A stretch of 64,000 nucleotides of DNA from Sinonovacula constricta (lineage: Eukaryota; Mollusca; Bivalvia; Cardiida; Solecurtidae). The notes under the pieces are model-generated. The model was not told where the DNA came from. It searched no databases and saw only the letters and a program-made list of their open reading frames with translations. The stretch spans positions 11,789,686-11,853,685 of the forward strand of contig CM017569.1 in assembly GCA_007844125.1 (NCBI GenBank). The letters run 5' to 3'. The first letter of the stretch is position 1. Every line of letters starts with the position of its first letter. Shown here in pieces: positions 1 to 9,953 of the stretch. A program made the translations under genes and the position numbers.

Positions 1-474
1 GTGGCAATATTGGTATGTTCAATTGTTCCATAACATGGCTTAACAAAATGTGTAGTCATGCATTTCACATATTTTTCAGCGATTAGCATGCATAATTGCA
101 TGTTTTTGATAACTGCAGGATTAGCATCCTGTATGGCTTACTCTATCAAAGTTTATTGTTAATGGCATGCATTCTTTTGCATCTTCCAGACGAATTTTAC
201 AGATTTTCGTGATGCTTAACAACTGTCAGCAGTGTATGACGCCATGCATATAGCGATCAATAATTCTTAAGTTATCGCATTACTCTCTCTTGTCCAAATA
301 GTATGAACTAAGGCATACTTAGTTTTACTGTAAGTGCACTGGCTATTATAGTCAAGAGACAAAAAAAAACCCATTTGTATCATAGTATATACAGATTTAT
401 TTCAGTTCTCATTCATTAAAACATTAGCATCCAAATAGAGTACTTTGCAATACCACATTTAAAAAGTTGGTGTG
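1..474. other. Non-coding stretch, nothing recognised
   Basis: AT-rich sequence with short stop-riddled frames on both strands. I see no exon with matching splice sites, no terminal repeat and no tandem array here. Confidence 0.5.
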
Positions 475-480
475 TTGCTG

Positions 481-1010
481 CAGGCTTTCAAGCGGGCCCT
501 ACTTTTCCTACTTTTCCCTACTTTTTTGGGTTTGGCCCAACTTTTCCCTAATTTTTTTTTTTAGAGCCCTACTATCCCTACTTTTTGAGAAAAAAAGTCA
601 TATTTAATTTTTTTACATAATCTGACATGAATATAAATTTGTTTTAAAATAAAAGTTAATACATTTTTCTGCATTTTTCTTTTAAAATCTAGTTGCTAGT
701 ATATTTCAAGGACACAAAGGATGGTACCAGTAGTTGGTCTTCAGTGGTGCAGGGAGATTCCATTATGAGGATGGTTGGAGCTGACAAGACATTAAGCCAG
801 ACAAGGTTTAATGCCAAACTCATCCTTGTGGAATCCCTGTTGAGACACTGAAGACCACTTTACAGGTGCCATGAACATGTTAGTAGGTGTTTTTTCGCAG
901 CTGAATGGTAAGTAGACAGCCCTATTATCCCTACTTTTTTGCTATGAAAATTTAGGAAAAAATCCCTACTTTTATCCCTACTTTTTTCTTTGTGGTCACT
1001 TGAAAGCCTG
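481..1010. mobile_element. Non-autonomous TIR element with an internal hairpin
   Basis: The left end CAGGCTTTCAAG (481-492) is the exact reverse complement of the right end CTTGAAAGCCTG (999-1010). The element is flanked by the direct repeat TTGCTG (475-480 and 1011-1016), which looks like a 6-bp target-site duplication. Both ends carry several CCCTACTTTT motifs. The middle (735-857) folds into a long imperfect hairpin whose outer arms are TGGTCTTCAGTG and CACTGAAGACCA. There is no coding capacity, so this is a MITE-like element moved in trans. The CAGG start resembles hAT ends, but hAT duplications are 8 bp, so the superfamily is uncertain. Confidence 0.7.
735..857. repeat. Long imperfect hairpin inside the 481-1010 element
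   Basis: Arms 735-746 (TGGTCTTCAGTG) and 846-857 (CACTGAAGACCA) pair perfectly. Pairing continues inward with small bulges: CAGGGAGATTCCA pairs with TGGAATCCCTG, and GAGGATGGTT with the ACTCATCCT side. The arm length (about 40 nt) and loop are in the size range of a microRNA precursor, but the position inside a transposon makes a foldback of transposon origin the simpler reading. Confidence 0.55.
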
Positions 1011-1092
1011 TTGCTGTGACAAAAACAAAATAGCAGCACTTTAGAGAAAATAATTGCCTTTTTAAAACCCCTACCTGTAAAGAGGTGCGACT

Positions 1093-1935
1093 CAGAGTTT
1101 TTTCAGGGGTTTTGGGGGAAAAGGCCCCAGCCCAAATAGGGAATTTTTGACGCGGTAAAAAGTCAAATTTCGGGAAAATAGTATTGACAAATCAAACCAA
1201 CTGGGAAATTTCAACATTTATTTTTCTGCATAAAAGCTTAATCTACCTTGCTTTTGTGTCCCTGAAAGTGTTACACAGCTCTTCCAGAGTTTGTTCAAAA
1301 AGCTCACAGGGCCTTCAAAACAGATTCTCATTAAATTGGACAATTAAAACATTGGATGTTTCACTCCAGAGAGATTTAATTATTGGCGCACCCTTGGCAT
1401 TTTTTCTAGGCGTAGTATTTTCTATTGTGCGACATTTTTTGTTACTATGTTTCGTGGGTCAGTATAAAAGCGGTACTTTGCGTTTTGCTTCATAACTCCA
1501 TTCTGTTTTATAGGCAGTCAAACAGTTATGGCGAAAATACTTTTGTTTATGAAAAAAAAAAATACTTCCTGTTAATTTTCAAATCATATATTGACTATAA
1601 TGTTATCTGGAATGGCGCCTTCTTCAACTTGCGTTATGGTATACGGCTGAGTAAGAGTCTACTTTTTACTGGTTACATTCATACATAAATTCACGGCAAA
1701 TAGTTTTCACAGATCACCGATCAAAAGTAAACAAACGATTCCCTTAATTGGAAAAGTCTCTTGATTTCATGATTTCTTGGTTATATATTTTTTTAGGTAA
1801 AAGGCATATCCTTTCAACTGGAAATTAATTTATGAGATTGGGAATTTTTTTCTTGAAATTGCGAAAAATGGTCGCTATTTGGCATTGGGAAAGGGGCTGA
1901 ATATCGGCCCCGTGAGATAGGCTGAAAAAGCCCTG
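1093..1935. mobile_element. Probable hAT-like non-autonomous element (degenerate)
   Basis: The left end reads CAGAGTTTTTTCAGG and the right end, reverse-complemented, reads CAGGGCTTTTTCAGCC, a CAGRG-type terminus seen in hAT elements. The word TGCGACT lies at 1086-1092 and again at 1934-1940, consistent with a target-site duplication, although it overlaps the TIR call at the right end by two bases. Only short frames with no recognisable domain lie inside. Confidence 0.4.
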
Positions 1936-4354
1936 CGACTGTTCAACCCCTGGGGACAATTCAATCCCATGACTATTCGACCCCTAGTAAATCGTTAGCG
2001 TAAAAGTATTTTATCTTTGCATTTTTTTGTTTGTAAAATATGGTCAATGCTGTGTCATGATATAAGTACCGTATTCACTGGTGTAATCACCACACTTTTT
2101 TACTCAATTTATCGTTAAGGAGTTGAGGGTGCGACCATTCTATAGGTGTAAGGCCTTGGGTCATTTTTTCTTGAACGATTCTGCAGATTTTTGGGACGCC
2201 ATGCGTTTACTTAGTGATATAACTAGATGAGCTCTCTAAATAGGAGGTTGAAGGACGATATGAACGAGATATCACCGTCCTATGCTTTTCCGGTGGCGAT
2301 CTAATTTAGTTCAAATATTTTGTTTAAAAATGCATTATAATATTAGAACACTAACCAACGTGAACATATTCCATATTTCATAATTTATAAATTACCGGGT
2401 ACTTCCTAGTTTTATCTCTTGTATCATATTTCTGAATATTTGCATCATCAAACAATTTCACCCAGCTTTCACGTGCACACTGCCATGCAGATCAAAGAAT
2501 TTTATAGCAGAGCCGATAAAACAAGACAGCTTTGATTCGAGCGGACAATCTCTTTGAAGTTGCATTTCATAGATAGAAAATATCGATGTTAAACTCCATA
2601 CAGCCTGTCAATAAAACGAAACCTCCATATGAAATTAACAGGACGGTTTATCAAAGCAAAATGTACATATATGAACTTAGAGTTTTTTAAAACAAGTTTG
2701 TGAAATTACATGCTGTTAGCTGTCTCAACAAAAGGGTTAACTGGTAAACATTGACTGTAATTTTCACACGTTGCGGGATGTATCGGTATCAGCTGGACTG
2801 CTATCCTGTAGCACGTGGCGGCATGACATTAATTTCTTTGATCTACTTCACCCTGTCTGGTATGACAGTACACAATATATCGGGGAACAGTGCACTGTCC
2901 TTGTGTACATGCTGCCAATCAATAATTTCATGGAGAAATGTAATCTGCAGCTGCTTATAAAAACACATCGTTCACGTCCTCACTGTCAAACTGCTCCGAT
3001 CAATATCACCTTGACAACAGCTTATCTCAGAGTCAGTCACTTGACCTGTGTAATGAGGCAAGTATACACAGAAACGCCAAGTAAATTACAGCTTGGTGTA
3101 ATCCTCTCAAATTGTCAAACATAGCGTATCTCTCATAATCATTTTTTTTTTCAACGATTCTCTGTACGTTACTGCACAACCGTTATGGTCTTTATCGATA
3201 TATTTATCGGTATTGACGATATAGTGGAGCTCCACTGTATAAACTGTGCGGCCTTTACATTGAATTAGCATTTTATTTCAAATTTTGTGGTCATTTTGGG
3301 GGGGCGGCCATTACACAGGTGCGACTATTACAAGAGTGAATACGGTATCGTTATTGAGTGTATTTATGAGACAATAGTAACTGGGGGCTGACGAATGTGA
3401 TGGCTAGGTTGTTGAATTAAAAGGCGTGTTAAAGTGGAAATAGGTTGCTATTTGTAACACTCATTTTAATTAATTATAACTTTATTAGATATATGTTCAT
3501 TTTTTGTTATAAATATAAATAATATATATTCAAACCCGTATCATTGTACTATGAAGCGAAGACCAGCACATGCTGCATAGAAAATGGATCTTTGTATCCT
3601 GTCTATGTTTCTTTGTATCCTGTCTATATACAACATATACAAATCTAATAAAGTTACAATAGTACAGTGCAATACATTTAAATATATATATATGCTCTTT
3701 TTGTTTTCACTGTTTGAGTTTGTTCGTTACAAACATAATAACTGTATTTAATTTACTGAGAGTTTGTTTTTTTAATGAGATTTATACATGTAAACAAAGA
3801 TTTTTTTTTTTTAATAAAATAAGGTAGGTGTTTTTAAAGAAAGCCGTCATCAATTAAACAGACTACATGAAAAGAACTTAACCAATCATTATTAAATCGC
3901 ATAACAGGTGAGTTCCATTTTATCGCATTTTGACAATATTCACATCAATATTCTAACATTTCATTTACATAATTCTATTCTAATCCCATAATTCTATTCT
4001 AAATAATATTCTAAATAAATACTGCATAAAATAAAAGAAAATGTCAAAATATGATTCTATACAAAGATCATTATGTCACACAGATTAAATTTCATATTGC
4101 GTGTTCATATTGTGTATTACATTATCAGTTAAGATGGAAGAAACAAAAAAGAAACATTTAATCCTGATATAAATGTATTATTATCATAACATAGTCAAAT
4201 AACATATCATATAAAACATGAAAAAACATACAAACATTAAACAACATAACTGATAACTGTTGTGTGCTTTTTTAGCTGGGGTCGAATAGTCAAGTGGTTG
4301 AATTGTCGCCTGGAACAGGTAGGGGTTGAATGGTCGTGGGATCGAATAGTCGCA
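1934..4354. mobile_element. 2.4-kb element with long repeat-built terminal inverted repeats
   Basis: The left end (1934-1984) and right end (4278-4354) are inverted copies of one another, both made of the motif GACTATTCGACCCC and variants. The right arm has one extra motif, giving about 77 bp against 51 bp. Both ends finish in TGCGACT or its complement AGTCGCA. No clear target duplication is visible at this boundary. The interior has no transposase. It is occupied by a second, nested TIR element (2069-3345) and AT-rich filler. Confidence 0.55.
2069..3345. mobile_element. Nested MITE with CCGTATTCACT ends and TA flanks
   Basis: The left end is CCGTATTCACTGGTGTAAT and the right end, reverse-complemented, is CCGTATTCACTCTTGTAAT. 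TA dinucleotides flank both sides (2067-2068 and 3346-3347), as expected for Tc1/mariner-type insertion. It lies wholly inside the 1934-4354 element and so inserted after it. The open frames at 2751-3124 overlap each other and show no transposase motif. Confidence 0.6.
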
Positions 4355-5405
4355 TACCCATTTGGAGGTAATTAATTACAGGCTTATTAATTGCTCGTAA
4401 TGAGAAATATAATTCATACTGAAGGTGTTCTCCAAACTGACCTCAAGTGTTTGATTAGAAGTTTCCTTTACTGTAAGCTAGTAAAGCTACATAATGTCAG
4501 GGTCATAAATCTCTCAGCTGAAGAAATATGGAACACCAAAAAGGTAGTGATCAGTTTCTAGTTAATTTAAAAAAAGAGTAGACAGGGGGATTCGTTTTCT
4601 TGGTACCTGGCTTGAGAAGTTTAGAAAGAATAAAAGAAATCAGCAGTCCTTTGTGGGAAAAGAGTGGTTTGTAAATTACATAGACACTTTAAGGCATCTG
4701 ATAAAATAGGTCAGATATAACAGATGATGTCAACAACACTGCATGAAAGTAAGGCAATTAATTAATTAATACAGATATACTAAATGACTGTGATAGCATG
4801 TGAACTTTTTCTGAGACCAAAGTGGGAGATTTTCACTTGCAAAGTGAGAGATTTGCTATTTTCACATAAACAAAGAAGAAAGTTATCTATTTCCAAAAAG
4901 AGAGATTTCTAAAAATGAGTAAAAATACCCCTAATTTTCAAGTAACTATGAACCTTAAAATTGGGAGTGTTCATGGATATGTTCAGATAGCAATGTCAGT
5001 AACTAGTGACTTGTGTAAAATTATGTAGGCCAAGAGTTCATGTAGGCCCAGTGTTCATATCTCTTTTTTGCCATGTTTGCAAATTCAAACATGTGATAAG
5101 TATATTAACGAAAAATACATTGTTTTGATTTTTGTAAGAATATGAAATTAATGCATATATATTGATTATTGTTAGTTAGTCTTGTTAGAGAGTACCTGCC
5201 CAAATATACTTGTTAAACATGTGTTGAAAGTTTTATAAAGATATCTCTCACTAAATAAAAGTTTTGAAAATTTGAATGGGCTGTTATTTTCTAAGAATTT
5301 TAGTAAAAAAAATTGGTGCTGACAGAAACTTTCTGCTCAACATTTGGCACTGAAAGGGTTAAGGATGTGTACAATATATAAGTGTTGAAGAAATTGACAA
5401 TAGTG
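4355..5405. other. Non-coding spacer, nothing recognised
   Basis: AT-rich sequence with short homopolymer runs and a TTAATTAATTAAT stretch near 4760. No exon, tandem array or element ends were identified. Confidence 0.5.
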
Positions 5406-6398
5406 CAGGGGTCAAAAGCTTTTATAATTAGTACCCGTCCTGCAGGACGATTGACCTGTAATAGTTACTCATCCTGCAATGATATTACTCGTCCTTAAAT
5501 TTATTTGGTATAAATATAAGAGCAATATTATAATAAGATGAGTCGAACGTGTTTATTTTATAAAATGTCTTAACATAAACAGTAAACATCAGCATGTAAC
5601 GTACACTTTACCATTACTCAGACTCTGAATCTCCACTGCCTTTTAGAAATTTTCATATATGCATTTGTTTCAATATGTGTAGCGAAATTGTAAACAGATG
5701 AAACGATGGAGAATAAGGTGCTTCAGACTGATTAATGTGACTTTTAATAGATAGCGGACATGGAATCTACTTGATAATTTTTATAGGGAGACAACCAGGC
5801 TTTAGTGTGTAACGTTATTTACCGGTGCCTAGACAGTTTTATTTTCGGTAATTCCTGTTGCTGGGCAGTATCAAAGAAAAACAGAATAAAGTTTATTAAA
5901 TCGACAAATATCTGATAATAATGATTGACTGTATCACTAGAGTAATGCTTTTTTACTTTTATCATCGATTTAATTTATTTTAAGTCGATAGAAATATGTA
6001 AAAATTTTATATCTTTTTACCGATATGTCTAGTATGCAGTTTAAATCAGTTTCGTTTTAAATTTGAAAGGCCTTGGATATTTCCATTTTTTTAAAAGCTC
6101 AACAAGATCTGTGCAATTCATCCTTGAACAATAAATGATTCCAGTTTAGTGGTACCGGACATAGATGCCGGGATATTCCGATATAATGCTGTGTTTTAGC
6201 TCATCAGTTGCATTTCCTGTTTAAATTTACACTGAACTCAGCGGTTAATTTAACACATTTTCCACCGTGGACAAACTGCAATGTGATAGAAAAGTTTTCC
6301 CCCCTAAAAATCTACTCGTCCTGCAGGACGACTTAATTGAAAAACTGCCAAATATCTGGCCGTAAATACAAGTGGACAAGTGGAATTTTTGACCCCTG
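5406..6398. mobile_element. TIR element with subterminal CGTCCTGCAGGACG palindromes
   Basis: The left end CAGGGGTCAAAA (5406-5417) is the exact inverse of TTTTGACCCCTG (6387-6398). Just inside each end sits the same perfect 14-bp palindrome CGTCCTGCAGGACG (5436-5449 and 6317-6330). The flanks AATAGTG and TAATGAT are not a clean target duplication. No coding frame of note lies inside. The CAGGGG terminus fits a hAT-like non-autonomous element. Confidence 0.6.
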
Positions 6399-8359
6399 TA
6401 ATGATACTAAAAAGTGAAATTATTTTTCTAAAAATGGACTTTTAAATCATTAGATGGACACTTCATTTTTTTTCCAGCCAAAATCTTGTTTTGCCAGCAG
6501 TTGTTTGTGGATCTGTTATATCAGCCCATAGCCTTCAAACTTTCACCAAGACTTTTAGCCTGCAATTTTTCTTTTGATAGGGGGGGGGGGGGTGGGGGGG
6601 GGGGAGTATCTCTATCATACCATGACCTGACATGTGAAAAAGAAAGCTGTTTCCACAGTTAGCTTGAGACTTTTCTAACCTGTAAATAGAGCTATGCAGT
6701 TTTCCAAGAGTCAGCATCATTATGCTCAGATCATTGTCATGCTCAGACTTATAACAGGATTAATTAATTTGGTATATAGATTTATTGCTTTTATTTTACA
6801 TTTTTGTATCTAATCTATAGTGTAAGCAGAAAGAAAGCAGAATCAATTTTAATGGAATCTTATGTTGATCTTTAATTGCATGTCTGGATCAGGTTAATTG
6901 GGGTGATAATGAAACCTTTGTCCTAATCTGTGCCATGATTGACAAATGAATATAACAGTCAAGTTGATCTAGTCATTGGTGACTGAAATAGATCCATGTG
7001 TCTTTCTTCTTATCTTTTGACCTTGCATTCTTTATTAATCTCCTGATTTTTACTCCTGGTAAATTATAATCGTAATGTACAGTTCATGGTATTGAAGAAA
7101 ACAGACATGACATTTTTAAACCTTTATTATGTTTCAATGTTTATATAACATGTTAGGGTACAACCTTTTTGTGTCTGTGTGCCATGAAACCCAAATAAAT
7201 AAATGAAATACTAGAAGCATGACCAACTCATTTACTGGCTGTAAACAAAGTAATGCCCCATCACTTCCATGGAGTGTTTTAAAACTTTTATAACTCATTT
7301 ATTCACATAGAATTTTATATGTATGCAGAATATTACTGTTCATCTACTCACTTTTTCTGGATAGTTGTGTAATATATGTAGCATTATGACATGCCATTAA
7401 ATGATAACATGAGTGAACTGTTCTTTGAACTTGATACTGCTATATTATTTAACAGATACTTTAGGTTTGTGGAAGTATATAAACAGGGCCTGGTGGGCTA
7501 ATGTTGGACCTTTTCTGCAAAAGGATTCTACTAATCAGAAGCCATATTTACTGAATGATTGTTCAATTTAATGGATGATGGGTTGAGTCTTTTTTTTCCA
7601 TCCTTTCAATTATCGACAACAAGCCACTTCTTGTTTGATATATTTCAATTCACTGTGCCTTGATGATTATTTTTAAACAATTTAGATGGATTTATTCACA
7701 AGTGAATTGTTAGTTTGACTGGTTCAGCTTTTTGCATTTTTATAAAAAATTCTGAACCCTATTTGTTTAAAGTTAATGAGGGCAGCTCCTTTAGCTTATA
7801 TGAAACCCTCCACACTGCCCACTTCCTGGGTTGAACCAGTTAAACTGGTCCAGTATTCCTGTAGGAACCTCGGAGTCATCTTTACCAATAAAGATCCCAA
7901 TAAATATCACATAATTCTCAACCAGACCCTATTTGTCTGGTCTTCACTGAAAATGTCAAAACAAGACAATTCTAACAAGCACAAGATAGTTTTGGAGGAG
8001 AAATAAAGGAGTTATCAGGAGTGTACTCTCTTTCTGCAACAATGCTTTAATTAGTACTAAATGTTAGAAAGGATTGTTGAACACCCTCTCAAAAAAGTTT
8101 TTAATGGCTTCAATTTGATGAGACATTAGTATGCAGTATGGGAACACTGATGATAATTCCCTGTAATCTTTTGTTGTGCAATTTCTTATCAATGTAACAG
8201 TGTTGTTGTTCTTTTTTTAAATATCTTTGCTCTGCAGATTACAGCCAGATGGTGTGACATGACACTGGCTTCTTAGGGAACATCATCAGCTTATCATGAA
8301 TGTGATAAAGATAATATAAACCCTTATCATGCTACATTTATTAATAACTTTTATACTTT

Positions 8360-8453
8360 ATTCTTAGTTAATTGCTAACATTGTCAGGTATATCTACATG
8401 CAACATATTCTTAGTTAATTGCTGACATTGTCAGGTTTATCTACATGCAACGT
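8360..8453. repeat. Two-copy 47-bp tandem duplication
   Basis: ATTCTTAGTTAATTGCTAAC begins at 8360 and recurs with two substitutions at 8407. The copies are adjacent. Confidence 0.8.
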
Positions 8454-8466
8454 TACATGGTGATAT

Positions 8467-8527
8467 CAAGGTAGCGGCAGATAGTGACGATCTGGAGCAG
8501 ACAGCTGACCTGGATCTACAGAATTTG
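8467..8527. repeat. Degenerate palindromic mini-element
   Basis: The order GGCAGATAGTGACGATC ... GACCTGGATCTACAGAATTTGCC matches the ends of the better preserved copies at 21191-21250 and 39265-39328. It has drifted at several positions. Confidence 0.4.
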
Positions 8528-8968
8528 CCCTTAGGACTTACTTTCTGAACTCTTGCATAACAGAATAAGAGTTAAAACTATCTGACTGAGCTCATGGTAT
8601 GCCCACAGCCTCCCATGACAAGGCAGTTTAATGTTTCATACATGTGTGCTTTTATCTAGATATGTGTGTCTCAAGATTATACAATTTCATTGAAAGTCAA
8701 TCTTTGTTAAAAGATTTCCACTGTTACAAACAAAAAGGTCAATATGGGGGGGGCTGGTTTTTAAAACAACAAAATTAATAAAGTCTAAAGGATTTTTCAC
8801 TACACATAAAGTTAGAATTTTGTTTTGTTAACCTTCAGTAAAAGTGATGGAGTCCTTTAGGTTGTAGATAATTGTGTCAAAAGCCATTAGGATGAAATAG
8901 ACATATAGTCTATAATACCCAGTGTATATCATCATTGTTACATTATTTGTAAAATACACCAAGTTACT

Positions 8969-9195
8969 GGGGGTTCTCTTGGCTGAATGGTCGAGTCTGT
9001 CAGTTGTCACTCCTGCTCAATATTTCACCGTGTGGCTTCGAGTCCAACTAGGAGCAAAGGACCCATTGAAGCCAAGTGTTCCAGCTGACCTATGGTGTGG
9101 TGCTGGTTCTACCCAGATGGTTTATGGGATCTTCCTCCACTAAAACAGCGGGATGGTGCTATAATGGCCAGAATTGTGTCACTGTGACATGTTAA
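8969..9195 (+). mobile_element. tRNA-derived SINE with a conserved core (family A)
   Basis: The head resembles a tRNA gene: an A-box-like TTGGCTGAATGGTCGAG near 8979 and a B-box-like GCTTCGAGTCC about 45 bases later. After it comes a core shared with other copies in this window (12072-12300, 13200-13378, 18736-18945): GTGGTGTG, then GGTTCTACCCAGA, then GGATCTTCCTCCAC. The shared core on a tRNA-like head is the mark of a SINE. No target duplication was found. Confidence 0.6.
8969..9195 (+). repeat. Reference copy for the SINE family A core
   Basis: This is the copy with the best preserved tRNA-like head. The core words GGTTCTACCCAGA and CTTCCTCCAC recognise the other copies in PGC-1 introns. 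Confidence 0.5.
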
Positions 9196-9873
9196 CCCAC
9201 ATACTTACTCTCTAATTTGTTGGCTGTTTTAAGTGCATTTGATTTGGAAAAAGAACAGTATTTTGGGGGAGAGGGGTTATGGCACACCAACACTTGATAG
9301 GTCATTTGGCACCGAAATAGAACAGATCAAGCTGTTTAAAACTTAACTGTGTTGTTTATCTTTTGAGAATTCAAAGGTAATTTTAGGCTGTTAAAAGGAA
9401 AATATAGACTCTTTTCAGAGAGGATTGGGGCAGAGTTTTAGTCGCAAAAATGATGTTTAAAAATGATGTACAGTGTAGTTTGTTTTATTTTGGTGACAGT
9501 TTCATAAGAAAATAGTGTTCTCCTTTTTAATTTTAAACATAATCTAATTATGTTTATTACATTAACTTGGCAAAATGTCCATAGGTCTGTCTTTAGTTAA
9601 GATGTTAGTAATTTACTAGAACCTTGGCAAATATTGCTACCTCATTGTTGTACAACTAACTGTACTTTCTTGGCAGATTATGTAAATAAGAGATAGGTAT
9701 ATCTGAGATAAATACTGACATGTAATTGAGTATATGGCTATTTAGTGCACCACACATTTCTTATCAACCTTTTTATCACCTTGTTGTTATAATGGTTTCC
9801 TATTAATACTTCCCTTTTACTGTTTGTGGATAGCTCATACTACAATAGAGTATTGTTTATTTTCTGTTTTCAG
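9196..9873. other. Intron or upstream sequence before the first PGC-1 coding exon
   Basis: AT-rich, ending in a polypyrimidine tract and TTTTCAG acceptor at 9873. No other feature was recognised. Confidence 0.5.
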
Positions 9874-9875
9874 AC

Positions 9876-9953
9876 ATGTCTGTGGTGTACAGTTTAACTG
9901 ACCACATGGACACAGAGTCATTTAATCTGGATCATGACTTTCTTGGCAGCATG
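9876..9953 (+). CDS. PPARGC1-like: PGC-1 coding exon 1
   Basis: Encodes residues 1-26, from MSVVYSLTD to GSM. The exon begins at 9874 after TTTTCAG, so a 5' untranslated exon lies upstream. The donor is ATG|GTAAGT, phase 0. Confidence 0.85.

Larger units (their letters stand above)
6399..8968. other. Upstream region of the PGC-1 gene, mostly unexplained
   Basis: This holds a guanine run (about 6581-6604, cytosines on the other strand), a 47-bp duplication (8360-8453) and a degenerate mini-palindrome near 8467-8527. The 5' untranslated exon and promoter of the PGC-1 gene must lie here or further upstream, because its first coding exon starts at a splice acceptor. I cannot place them. A possible acceptor CTCTGCAG ends near 8238. 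Confidence 0.4.

Noticed and set aside
735..857. A confirmed microRNA gene
   Set aside because: The hairpin is real, but it lies inside a transposon and nothing in the sequence shows processing, so it is listed only as a hairpin.
1184..1688. Overlapping frames of 103 and 87 codons
   Set aside because: They lie inside the hAT-like element, show no domain and have the composition of random AT-rich sequence.
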